Shown: positions 39,064 to 47,290 of the stretch, piece after piece
How positions within the stretch are numbered: position 1 is the first letter of the stretch
Layout: the number at the start of each line of letters is the position of its first letter
Origin: Amycolatopsis oliviviridis
GTDB lineage: Bacteria; Actinomycetota; Actinomycetes; Mycobacteriales; Pseudonocardiaceae
DNA length: 64,000 nt
Direction of reading: 5' to 3'
Assembly: GCF_014654365.1 (NCBI RefSeq)
Contig: NZ_BNAY01000012.1
Coordinates: 113,406 to 177,405, forward strand
Translations under genes and position numbers: made by a program
The notes under the pieces: generated by a model
Databases searched by the model: none
The model's input: only the letters and a program-made list of their open reading frames with translations
What the model was told of the DNA's origin: nothing

Positions 39064-40596
39064 TCAGGGTCGGATGCCGACCTGGGGTGGGGTTGTGCCG
39101 AACCTGTGCACCCGCTGTGAGGATCCGATCACCGGCAGCTGGACGGCGAACTCGGTGTGCCCGGGACGGCTGTGCACCTCGATCGAGCCGTGATGGGCCA
39201 CGACGATGGCCGACGTGATGGCCATCCCGAGCCCGGTGCTGCCCGCCGCCCGTGAGCGGGAGGAGTCGCCACGGGCGAAGCGTTCGAACACGTTCGGCAG
39301 GAGTTCGGGCGCGATCCCGGGTCCGTCGTCGGTGACGGTCAGCACCGCCGCCCCGGTGTGGGAACGGCTCAGCGCGGTGACGACCGTGGTGCCCGGCGGG
39401 GTGTGCGTCCGCGCGTTGGACAGCAGGTTCGCCAGCGCCTGGTGCAGACGCTGGACGTCGCCGCTGACGAGGACGGGTTCGTTGGGGAGACGGAGTTCCC
39501 AGTGGTGGTCCGGACCGGCGACGTGCGCGTCGCCGACGGCGTCCGCGGCCAGCCGGGCGAGATCGACCTGGCCCGCTTCGAGCGGCCGTCCGGCGTCGAG
39601 CCTCGCCAGCAGGAGGAGGTCCTCCACCAGCGTGGTCATCCGGGCCGCCTCGGACTGGATCCGCGACATCGAATGCGCGACCTCGGGCGGGACCAGCGCG
39701 CTGCCGCGGCCGGCGAGTTCGGCGTACCCGCGGATCGCCGCGAGCGGGGTGCGGAGTTCGTGGCTCGCGTCCGCGACGAACCGGCGGACGCGGGTCTCAC
39801 TGGCGTGCCGGGCTTCCAGCGCCTGCGCGATATGCCCGAGCATGAGGTTCAGCGCCGAACCGACCTGGCCGACCTCGGTGCGCGGATCGGTGTCGATCTC
39901 GGGCACCCGCACGGAAAGCGCGACCTGGCCGCGGTCGAGCCGCATCGCCGACACCCGGCCCGCCGTCGCCGCGACCCGGTCGAGCGGCCGCAGCGTGCGC
40001 CGGACCGCGAACGCGCCGAGGAACCCGGCGCCGGTGACGCCCGCCGCCGCGACCCCGAACAGGATCCACCCGACCGTGGCCAGGGTGTCCTGCATCGCGC
40101 CGAGCGGGAGGCCGGTGACGACCACGCCGCCGGGGATCGAGACGGCCTGAACGCGGTAGTCGCCGAGACCGCCGAGCGTCATCGTCATCGGCGGCCGGTC
40201 CGCCGGGATCGAGAACAGCCCGGCCTCCTGCTCGGCCGACAGGCCTTGGGGAAGTCCTTGCACGGTAAGGACTCCCGCGTAGAGCACCCGGTCGCCGGAG
40301 TAGCGCACGCTGAGCGTCCCGGAGGCCTGCCCCGGCGCGTTGAGCGGATTGGGCCCGCGACCGTCCTCCGGCGGCCGGTTCGCGAAGTCGTTGGCGCGGG
40401 CCGACGCGGCCGAGAGCTGGTCGTCGATCTGGCCGGTGAGGAACGACCGCAGCGCGATCTCGCTGGCGACACCGATCACCAGGCAGACGAAGGTGAGCAA
40501 CAGCACCATCGAACCGGTCAGTTTGGCGCGCAGGGAAAGCCGCCCGGGCCGGGACCACCGGCGCGGGCCGGTGGTCGGGACCGAACCGGTTGCCAT
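39064..40596 (-). CDS. Sensor histidine kinase without an adjacent response regulator
   Basis: This 510-residue protein is a classical two-transmembrane sensor kinase: helix 1 about 22-44, an outer sensor (about 45-150), helix 2 about 155-180, then HAMP, HisKA (DASHELRTPLAAIRGYAELA) and HATPase (NLLSNARTHTPPGT, DDGPGIAPEL, GSTGLGMAI). It resembles TcrY/MprB-type kinases. It heads the glycosyltransferase operon, and no response-regulator gene lies on either side, which is unusual. It may sense envelope glycosylation. ATG 40596 has no strong ribosome site. Confidence 0.9.
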   Translation of the reverse strand: MATGSVPTTGPRRWSRPGRLSLRAKLTGSMVLLLTFVCLVIGVASEIALRSFLTGQIDDQLSAASARANDFANRPPEDGRGPNPLNAPGQASGTLSVRYSGDRVLYAGVLTVQGLPQGLSAEQEAGLFSIPADRPPMTMTLGGLGDYRVQAVSIPGGVVVTGLPLGAMQDTLATVGWILFGVAAAGVTGAGFLGAFAVRRTLRPLDRVAATAGRVSAMRLDRGQVALSVRVPEIDTDPRTEVGQVGSALNLMLGHIAQALEARHASETRVRRFVADASHELRTPLAAIRGYAELAGRGSALVPPEVAHSMSRIQSEAARMTTLVEDLLLLARLDAGRPLEAGQVDLARLAADAVGDAHVAGPDHHWELRLPNEPVLVSGDVQRLHQALANLLSNARTHTPPGTTVVTALSRSHTGAAVLTVTDDGPGIAPELLPNVFERFARGDSSRSRAAGSTGLGMAITSAIVVAHHGSIEVHSRPGHTEFAVQLPVIGSSQRVHRFGTTPPQVGIRP

Positions 40597-40764
40597 GGAC
40601 ACGAGCGTGCGCCGAGGTCGTATGTACGCGTTGTGTCCCGCCTGTGAGCCCGCTGTGCGCGTGGGTTCGCGCGTGTCACAGAAAGGTCTGACGGCGGGCA
40701 CAGGCCGGGCACAGCCGCGATGCGGACGGTGGAGTCAACGACGAGACCACAGGAGTCGAAGACC

Positions 40765-41319
40765 ATGAACGAAACCACTCCGTCCACTCCCGCCCCTTCG
40801 TCCACTTCGGACTGGGGTGCGCCCGCTCCCTCGCCTTCGCCGTCTACGCGCGGTGGCAAGCGCAAGGCCGTCGTCGCGGGCGCGGCCGCCGCGGTCCTCG
40901 CCGTTGGCGGTGGCGCCGCGATCTGGGCCGCCGGCTCGTCGGCCGATACCGCGTCCGCTGCTCCTGGCGGCGCGCCGGGTGGCGGAGCGGGCATGGGCGG
41001 CCCCGGCGGTTCCCGTGCCCTGCACGGCGAGTACGTCGTCTCGGACGGCAACGGCGGCTACACCACGCAGCTCACGCAGACCGGGAAGGTGACCGAACTG
41101 AGCGCGACGTCGCTGACCGCGGTGAGCGACGACGGCTACAGCAAGGTCTACACGATCGACTCGTCGGTGGTGAACGGCGTCGCGACCGGGGACACGGTCA
41201 CCGTCGTCGCCACGACATCCGGCACGACCGCGACCGCGCAGTCGGTGCGGGAGTCGACGGGGGAGGACCAGGGGCCGCCGCAGGACGGTGGTTCCGGAGG
41301 GACGCCGCCGGGCCAGTGA
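40765..41319 (+). CDS. Membrane-anchored Ser/Thr/Gly-rich surface protein
   Basis: This 184-residue protein has a disordered S/T/P-rich cytoplasmic N-terminus (about 1-30), one transmembrane segment (about 34-55; KAVVAGAAAAVLAVGGGAAI) and an exported part with a Gly-rich linker (PGGAPGGGAGMGGPGG) and a small all-beta region (about 85-165) like DUF5666 domains. The Gly/Met linker resembles those in the two nearby GT39 enzymes. It is divergent from the sensor kinase gene, so it may be a target of that system or an acceptor for glycosylation; this is inference. ATG follows AGGAG. Confidence 0.65.
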   Translation: MNETTPSTPAPSSTSDWGAPAPSPSPSTRGGKRKAVVAGAAAAVLAVGGGAAIWAAGSSADTASAAPGGAPGGGAGMGGPGGSRALHGEYVVSDGNGGYTTQLTQTGKVTELSATSLTAVSDDGYSKVYTIDSSVVNGVATGDTVTVVATTSGTTATAQSVRESTGEDQGPPQDGGSGGTPPGQ

Positions 41320-41332
41320 CCGGTGCGCCGCG

Positions 41333-41705
41333 CGCTATGAACGGTCCTTTCCTTGCAAAATTTGCAAGGAAAGGACCGTTCATAGCGTTCTCTTGACCCA
41401 CGCGGCCTCGTGAGTGGCGATTCGGGCTAGAGCCAAGTGTGTCTCAGGTACCCGCTGGGTCTGGCCTTGGTCGGGTCGGCAGGTCCGGTCCGTGAAGGCC
41501 TCCTTGAGGGACCCAGGGTCCCTCAAGGAGGCCTTCACGGAATCGCGACCGCCGCCTTCGCCCCGCGTGCACCAGCGGTCACAGGAGGCGCGCGTGAAGG
41601 ACCCCTTCCCTCGGCTCAGCCGAGGAAACTCGACCTTCACACCTTCCCAAGTACATGAAGGCCCCCTTCCTTGCGCCAGGCGCAAGGAAGGGGGCCTTCA
41701 TGTAC
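41333..41705. repeat. Cluster of four palindromes in a 416-bp intergenic region
   Basis: Between the stops of two convergent genes (41319 and 41736) lie four inverted repeats with no gene between them. 41333-41387 has 27-base arms around one A. 41490-41540 has 25-base arms around one A. 41594-41640 is imperfect, with an inner 8-bp stem centred on one C and outer arms GTGAAGG/CCTTCAC. 41651-41705 has 27-base arms around one A. Three are perfect except for the centre. The first and last share ATGAA and TTCCTTGC, and the second shares CTCCTTGAGGGACCC with 24913-24951. A GCCTCGTGAGTGG word at 41405-41417 recurs at 12129-12141. Confidence 0.85.
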
Positions 41706-41735
41706 AGCACAGGTGACCAAACGCGAAGAGCGACT

Positions 41736-43814
41736 TCAGCGGTCGTAGTCCACTGTCAGCTCGGCCGAAGCGGCCACCGCCCGGCAGGTCAGGATCCGCC
41801 CCGCCGCGACCTCCTCGTCCCCGAGCGCGTAGTGCACGTCCATCAGCGCGCTGCCCCGCACCACGGTCGCCCGGCACGTCCCGCAAGCCCCGCCGACACA
41901 CGCGTACGGCGCGTCGACGCCGTGCCGCAGCGCGGCGCTGAGGACGGTTTCGCCTTCCGTCGCGGGGATCTCGGCGGTCTTCCCGCCCGCGGTCACGGTC
42001 AGCGCCGGGCCCGGTCGCCGCGAGGGCCGGACGGGCAGCGCGCCCTGGAACAGTTCGAAGTGGACGTTCTCCTCGGGGACGTCCCGGTCCGCCAAGGTCC
42101 GGCGCGCCATGTCGACGAGGTCGCGCGGGCCGCACAGGAACCAGTCGTCCACCTTCGCCGGGTGCAGCCGCGCCTGCAGCAGCGCCCGGAGCCTGGTGCT
42201 GTCGAGACGGCCGCGCTGGTAGCGCTCGTGCGAGATGGCCAGCGCCTCGCCGACGATGTCGAACGGCTTCTCCAGCCGCTGCGTGCGCAGGTCCGGGTCG
42301 CGTTCGTCGGTGCGGTAGTGCACGACGTGCAGCCGTCCGCCCAGCTGTGTGGCGAGCATGCTGAGTTCGGCGGCGAACATCGTGCTGGCGCCGGAGGTGT
42401 TGATGTACAGCAAGGTCGCCTTGCTGGTGGGCTCGTTCCGCAACGTCGAGGTCAGGATCGACAGGATCGGCGTGATCCCACTCCCGGCGGCGAGCGCCAC
42501 ATAACGCCCGGAGCGGCCCTGCGCCGGGGTCAGCGTGAACACTCCGTCAGGGGGCAGCACTTCCAGTATGTCGCCCGCCTCGAGCTCCCGGGTGGCGAAC
42601 GTCGAGAACACGCCGCCGAGCTGGTGCTTGATCGCGATCCGCAGCTCTCCGGATTCCGGTGTGGAGCAGATCGAGTAGGCGCGCCGCACCTCTTCACCGT
42701 CCACCTCGGCGCGGATGACGAGATGCTGGCCGGGCGTGAACCGAAAGGTCTCCCGCAGCCGTTCCGGCACGTCGAACTTCACCGTGACGGCGCCTTCGCA
42801 CAGCGGCCGGATTTCGGAGACCCGCAGCGAGTGGAACCGGCCCGGCGGCCGGGGCTGCGGAGCGGGCGGCTCTTCGTCGAACGACCCGGTGAGCTGACGC
42901 CATTCGCGGTACTCCGACGACGTCAGTTCGCGGCCCCACGCGGTCGCGATCGGGACGTCCCTGGCGAGGTAGGCGTCGCGGTTGTCCCGCCACGCGCGCA
43001 GGTACCGGTAGAACGGGATCGCCGGGTGGAGATGGTGCACCAGGTGGTAGTTCTGGCACAGCATGATCGGTGTCATCAGCCATTCGAGCCCGACGCGGAC
43101 CCGGGTGGCGCCGAACCGGTTCTGCCGCTGCTCGCCGAGGTCGTGATGCGGGAGCCAGTCGAACCACCAGGCCAGCACGGCCAGCCCGACGCGCTGCGGG
43201 ATCAGGTACGCCACCAGCAGTTCCCAGCCGTGGCCGGACACGGCCAGCCAGGCGAACGCGGCGAAGCTCAGCGCGACGACCGCCGCGGTCTCGATCCGCT
43301 CCGCACGCGGACGCGTGCGCTGCCGTGCCACGTAGAAGCGGGCGTACCAGAAGTCGATGGTCAGCCAGCGCAGCGGCAACTGCCACCAGGGACCGTGCGC
43401 GGTCCACGCGTCGGGATCGGTGTGGGCGTCCTCGTTGGTGTTGCGGTGGTGCTCCAGATGGATGTAGCGCACCAGGGGAAAGGAGCCGTAGCCTGCCACG
43501 AACGGCATCGCCAGCCTGCCGAGCAGTTCGTTGACCCAGGTGAGCTGCCCGGCCGCGTGATGCGTCGACTCGTGCAGCACGGTGAACATCGTGAAGGTGA
43601 CGAGCGCGTGCAGGGGAATGGTCACCCAGAGCGGCGCGGCGTCGTTGACCACCAGCCAGGTGGCGCCGGTCCAGACCATGAGGCCGCCGGTGAACAGCAA
43701 CACCGTCGGCACCGAGACCACCGGCAGCGGGATCCGCGGGTTGGGCACTCCGCGTCTCAGTCTTCTCTCGGGTGTCTCCCCCGTGCCCTCGGACCGGGTT
43801 ACGGCGACGGTCAT
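41736..43814 (-). CDS. Desaturase-ferredoxin reductase-ferredoxin fusion protein
   Basis: This 692-residue protein joins three parts of one electron-transfer system. Residues 1-330 are a membrane di-iron desaturase or hydroxylase with three histidine boxes: HESTHH (81-86), HLEHH (119-123) and HLVHHLHP (257-264). Residues about 340-570 are an FAD/NAD(P)H reductase (RAYSICSTP; AAGSGITPILSIL; CGPRDLV). The last 90 residues are a plant-type [2Fe-2S] ferredoxin (CVGGACGTC plus a final cysteine in LTCRAV). Mycobacterial DesA3 and its reductase Rv3230c are separate proteins. The substrate (fatty acyl chain, carotenoid or other lipid) is not readable. GTG/ATG choice: ATG 43814, fits the first hydrophobic segment. 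Confidence 0.9.
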   Translation of the reverse strand: MTVAVTRSEGTGETPERRLRRGVPNPRIPLPVVSVPTVLLFTGGLMVWTGATWLVVNDAAPLWVTIPLHALVTFTMFTVLHESTHHAAGQLTWVNELLGRLAMPFVAGYGSFPLVRYIHLEHHRNTNEDAHTDPDAWTAHGPWWQLPLRWLTIDFWYARFYVARQRTRPRAERIETAAVVALSFAAFAWLAVSGHGWELLVAYLIPQRVGLAVLAWWFDWLPHHDLGEQRQNRFGATRVRVGLEWLMTPIMLCQNYHLVHHLHPAIPFYRYLRAWRDNRDAYLARDVPIATAWGRELTSSEYREWRQLTGSFDEEPPAPQPRPPGRFHSLRVSEIRPLCEGAVTVKFDVPERLRETFRFTPGQHLVIRAEVDGEEVRRAYSICSTPESGELRIAIKHQLGGVFSTFATRELEAGDILEVLPPDGVFTLTPAQGRSGRYVALAAGSGITPILSILTSTLRNEPTSKATLLYINTSGASTMFAAELSMLATQLGGRLHVVHYRTDERDPDLRTQRLEKPFDIVGEALAISHERYQRGRLDSTRLRALLQARLHPAKVDDWFLCGPRDLVDMARRTLADRDVPEENVHFELFQGALPVRPSRRPGPALTVTAGGKTAEIPATEGETVLSAALRHGVDAPYACVGGACGTCRATVVRGSALMDVHYALGDEEVAAGRILTCRAVAASAELTVDYDR

Positions 43815-44201
43815 CGATCGTTCCCCTCGGTCGATGCATACCGGGACAAGCTGTCACACCGTAGACAACTAGTACTGGTTTGTAAACTTCATCTGGCTGC
43901 TGAAACGCCTCGTCACGGCGCCCGATGGTGCGGTGCGGCGCGCATCCGTGTCCAGGAAAGGGCCGCTTCGTAACAGAGAAGAACCGAAAACTGGTCCGAT
44001 CGGGTGGTCCGGGTCCGGTTACTCGGACAGCTCTCGAAAGCTGTGATGGGCCGGGGCGGGCGACCTGATGGCCCCGGGCCCGGACCCACGAGGCGCACGG
44101 CCTAGACTCGGACGGCCCGGTCTGCAGGCTGGCCAGGGCGCATCCGCTGCCGACCGCACGCGGATGCTCAATCACATCGTTTACCGCTCGAGGAGAATAC
44201 G
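43815..44201. other. Intergenic region between the desaturase fusion and tig
   Basis: This 387-base divergent region has no gene. Near the desaturase start there is an imperfect dyad around AGTACT (43871-43876), with flanks GTAGACAA and TTGTAAAC, a possible repressor site. TAGACT at 44103-44108 could be the -10 box of tig, leaving a leader of about 90 bases. An 8-bp stem (44140-44147 with 44160-44167) lies in that leader. Confidence 0.5.
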
Positions 44202-45572
44202 TTGAAGAGCACCGTCGAGCAGCTCAGCCCGACGCGAGTCAAGATCAATGTCGAGGTGCCGTTCGACGAGCTCAAGCCGAACTTCGACCGCGCCTACCGC
44301 AAGATCGCCCAGCAGGTGCGCATCCCCGGCTTCCGTCCGGGCAAGGCGCCGGCTCGCGTGCTGGAAAGCCGGATCGGGCGAGCCCCGGTGCTCGACGAGG
44401 TCGTCAACGAGGTCATTCCGGCCAAGTACATGGAAGCCGTGCGCGCGGGCGAGGTCCGCACGCTGGGCCAGCCCGAGTTCGAGGTGACCAAGCTGGAGGA
44501 CCGTGAGGTCCTCGAGTTCACCGCCGAAGTCGACATCCGCCCGGAGATCTCGCTGCCCGACCTCGAAGGCTTCGCGGTCAGCGTCGACGACGTCGAACTG
44601 ACCGACGCCGAGGTCGACGAGCAGCTCGACGAGCTGCGCGCCCGCTTCGGCACCCTGACCGGTGTCGAGCGCGCCGCCGAGAACGGCGACTTCGTCTCGA
44701 TCGACCTCGCGGCCACCGTCGACGGCCAGGAGGTCGAGGAGGCCTCGACCACCGGCCTGTCCTACGAGATCGGCTCCGGCCAGCTCGTCGACGGTATCGA
44801 CGAGGCGATCATCGGCGCGAACGCGGGCGAGACCAAGACCTTCACCACGAAGCTGGTCGCCGGCGAGCACACCGGCAAGGACGCCGACGTCACCGTCACC
44901 GTGCAGACCATCAAGCAGCGCGAGCTGCCCGAGGCGGACGACGAGTTCGCCCAGATGGCGAGCGAGTTCGACACGATCGACGAGCTGAAGGGCGACCTTC
45001 GCGAGCGCCTCGGCCGCGTCAAGAAGATGCAGCAGGGCGTCCAGGCCCGCGACAAGGTCCTCGAGGAGCTCCTCGAGCGCACCGAGGTCGCGATCCCGGA
45101 GAAGGTCCTCGAAGCCGAGATCGAGAACCGCAAGCACGACGCGATCCACCCGTTCGACCACGACGAGGCGCAGTTCGCCAAGGCGCTCGAAGCCGAAGGC
45201 CGCACCCTCGAAGAGTTCGACACCGAGGTGCGCGAGGAGTCGGAGAAGGCGGTCCGCACGCAGCTGCTGCTGGACAGCATCGCCGACGCCGAGCAGACCT
45301 CGGTCAACGACGGCGAGCTCACCGAGCGGATCATCTACCAGGCGCAGCGCTTCGGCGTCAGCCCGGACGAGTACGTCCAGCGGGCGCAGCAGTCCGGTCA
45401 GCTGACCGCGATCTACGCCGACGTCCGTCGTGGCAAGGCCCTGGCCTCGGTGGTCCGCAAGACCACCGTGACCGACGCCTCCGGCACCGCGGTCGACCTC
45501 GAAGAGCTCTTCGGCCCCGCAGCCGAGGAGACGCAGGTCACCGAGGAGACCGCGAAGACTGCGGCCGAGTAG
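44202..45572 (+). CDS. tig: Trigger factor, ribosome-associated chaperone
   Basis: This 456-residue protein matches trigger factor in length and layout: the N-terminal ribosome-binding domain with signature GFRPGKAP (about 45-52), a central FKBP-type prolyl isomerase domain (about 155-245) and a helical C-terminal chaperone domain. It binds nascent chains at the ribosome exit tunnel. It starts at TTG 44202, eight bases after AGGAG, which is a rare start for this highly expressed gene. It precedes clpP1, clpP2 and clpX, as in most bacteria. Confidence 0.97.
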   Translation: MKSTVEQLSPTRVKINVEVPFDELKPNFDRAYRKIAQQVRIPGFRPGKAPARVLESRIGRAPVLDEVVNEVIPAKYMEAVRAGEVRTLGQPEFEVTKLEDREVLEFTAEVDIRPEISLPDLEGFAVSVDDVELTDAEVDEQLDELRARFGTLTGVERAAENGDFVSIDLAATVDGQEVEEASTTGLSYEIGSGQLVDGIDEAIIGANAGETKTFTTKLVAGEHTGKDADVTVTVQTIKQRELPEADDEFAQMASEFDTIDELKGDLRERLGRVKKMQQGVQARDKVLEELLERTEVAIPEKVLEAEIENRKHDAIHPFDHDEAQFAKALEAEGRTLEEFDTEVREESEKAVRTQLLLDSIADAEQTSVNDGELTERIIYQAQRFGVSPDEYVQRAQQSGQLTAIYADVRRGKALASVVRKTTVTDASGTAVDLEELFGPAAEETQVTEETAKTAAE

Positions 45573-45614
45573 GGAATACGCGGTCCTTCTCGAAACGGAC
45601 CGTAAAGCTGTAAG

Positions 45615-45656
45615 CGAACTTGGGCGGTGTCAGGCATTCTGCACCGCCCAAGTTCG
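45615..45656 (+). terminator. Hairpin between tig and clpP1
   Basis: Arms 45615-45629 and 45642-45656 form a perfect 15-bp stem with a 12-base loop, about 40 bases after the tig stop. It suggests that tig and clpP1 are at least partly separate transcription units. Confidence 0.65.
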
Positions 45657-45757
45657 TTAGGGTCGGTTGCAAGATCCTCAGCACCTGGACACAGCATCTG
45701 GACATACAGCGGCGGCCGAGGCACGGCTGGCCGCCGTCGGCGAAAAGGCAGGCAGAC

Positions 45758-46360
45758 GTGACGCAGCACATGCCCGAGGCGCGGACCGGAACCGCGGGGC
45801 TCAACCTCACCGACTCGGTCTTCGAGCGGTTGCTCCAGGAGCGCATCGTCGTCCTCGGCTCCGAGGTCAACGACGAGGTCGCGAACCGGATCACCGCCCA
45901 GTTGTTGCTGCTCGACGCAGACGACTCCGAGTCGGACATCCGCTTCTACATCAACTCGCCCGGTGGTTCGGTCACCGCGGGTTTCGCGATCTACGACACC
46001 ATGCAGCTGATCCGCCCGGACGTCGCGACCTACGCGATGGGCCTGGCCGCGTCGATGGGGCAGTTCCTGCTCTCGTCCGGCACGCCCGGCAAGCGGTACG
46101 CGCTGCAGCACGCGCGCATCCTCATGCACCAGCCCTCGGCGGGCGTCGGCGGCACGGCCTCCGACATCGCCATCCAGGCCGAGGTGTTCGGCAAGTGGAA
46201 GCAGGAACTGGCCCGGATCACCGCCGAGCAGACCGGTCAGACGGTCGAGCAGATCGTCAAGGACGGTGACCGCGACCGCTGGTTCACCGCGCAGGAGGCG
46301 AAGGACTACGGCTTCGTGGACCAGGTCCTCACGCGCGAGAACCCGCTTCCCAACAGCTGA
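45758..46360 (+). CDS. clpP1: ATP-dependent Clp protease proteolytic subunit ClpP1
   Basis: This 200-residue subunit has the serine protease triad: S99 in GLAASMG, H124 in LMHQPSAG and an aspartate near 175. In actinobacteria two ClpP proteins form a mixed tetradecamer that degrades proteins delivered by ClpX or ClpC. GTG 45758 is used; ATG 45770 is an alternative. It lies 27 bases before clpP2, so the two are probably co-transcribed and translated. Confidence 0.95.
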   Translation: MTQHMPEARTGTAGLNLTDSVFERLLQERIVVLGSEVNDEVANRITAQLLLLDADDSESDIRFYINSPGGSVTAGFAIYDTMQLIRPDVATYAMGLAASMGQFLLSSGTPGKRYALQHARILMHQPSAGVGGTASDIAIQAEVFGKWKQELARITAEQTGQTVEQIVKDGDRDRWFTAQEAKDYGFVDQVLTRENPLPNS

Positions 46361-46387
46361 TCCGCGCCAGCACACAGGAGAATTTCA

Positions 46388-47059
46388 ATGAACGACTTCC
46401 AGCTTCCGATCGGGTCGCAGGCGCCGGGGATGCAGTCGCGGCTCCAGCTGCCGCAGTCGCGGTACGTCCTGCCCTCGTACGTCGAGCGCACGAGCTACGG
46501 CATCAAGGAATCGAACCCGTACAACAAGCTGTACGAAGAGCGTCAGATCATGCTCGGCGTGCAGATCGACGACGCGTCGGCCAACGACGTGATGGTCCAG
46601 CTGCTGCACCTCGAGCACGAGGACCCGGACCGCGACATCATGATCCTGATCAACTCGCCCGGTGGCTCGTTCACCGCGCTGATGGCGATCTACGACACGA
46701 TGCAGTACGTCCGCCCCGACATCGTCACCATGTGCATCGGCCAGGCCGCCTCGGCCGCCGCGGTGCTCCTGGCGGCCGGTACCCCCGGCAAGCGGTTCAC
46801 GCTGCCGAACTCGCGCGTGCTGATCCACCAGCCCGCCACCGAGGGCACCTACGGCCAGGTGTCGGACCTGGAGATCCAGGCCAACGAGATCCAGCGGGTG
46901 CGGCGCCAGATGGAGGTCATCCTGGCGAAGCACACGAACAAGGACGCCGACGAGGTCAAGAAGGACATCGAGCGCGACAAGATCCTGACGGCCGACGAGG
47001 CCAAGGCGTACGGGATCGTCGACGAGGTCCTCGAGTACCGCAAGGCTTCGAGCAGCTGA
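46388..47059 (+). CDS. clpP2: ATP-dependent Clp protease proteolytic subunit ClpP2
   Basis: This 223-residue subunit has S122 in GQAASAA and H147 in LIHQPATEG, and an N-terminal extension relative to ClpP1, typical of the ClpP2 partner in actinobacteria. The ATG follows AGGAG at ideal spacing. A hairpin after the gene separates it from clpX. Confidence 0.96.
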   Translation: MNDFQLPIGSQAPGMQSRLQLPQSRYVLPSYVERTSYGIKESNPYNKLYEERQIMLGVQIDDASANDVMVQLLHLEHEDPDRDIMILINSPGGSFTALMAIYDTMQYVRPDIVTMCIGQAASAAAVLLAAGTPGKRFTLPNSRVLIHQPATEGTYGQVSDLEIQANEIQRVRRQMEVILAKHTNKDADEVKKDIERDKILTADEAKAYGIVDEVLEYRKASSS

Positions 47060-47072
47060 TCGCGGGAGGGGA

Positions 47073-47103
47073 CCGGTGCGTGTCGGGAGACGACACGCAC
47101 CGG
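47073..47103 (+). terminator. Hairpin between clpP2 and clpX
   Basis: Arms 47073-47085 and 47091-47103 make a 13-bp GC-rich stem with a five-base loop, 14 bases after the clpP2 stop. It implies that clpX can be transcribed from its own promoter in the remaining 190-base gap. Confidence 0.7.
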
Positions 47104-47290
47104 ATCCCTGGTCTAAGGTCAGCTTCTGGCGTGCTCAGATGTGACGTTGGTTCTCCCGCCGACGGCATCGGACGGGTACCGTCAGTGGCAGTGTGTGAGG
47201 CTCCGAGAGGTCATCCGTGACCGGGGTACGACAGTCAGCACGACAGTGCAGGCGCGAAGGAAAGCGCCGGAGGGGACGAGGTCAACGGCC

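Noticed and set aside
40597..40764. A response-regulator gene paired with the sensor kinase
   Set aside because: Neither the 168-base gap nor the neighbouring genes contain a receiver domain.
41333..41705. Palindrome cluster as a CRISPR array
   Set aside because: The units differ in sequence and spacing, each is itself a palindrome, and no cas genes are nearby.
41655..43973. A 772-codon plus-strand frame opposite the desaturase fusion
   Set aside because: Antisense shadow; it runs through a palindrome and across three well-defined domains on the other strand.
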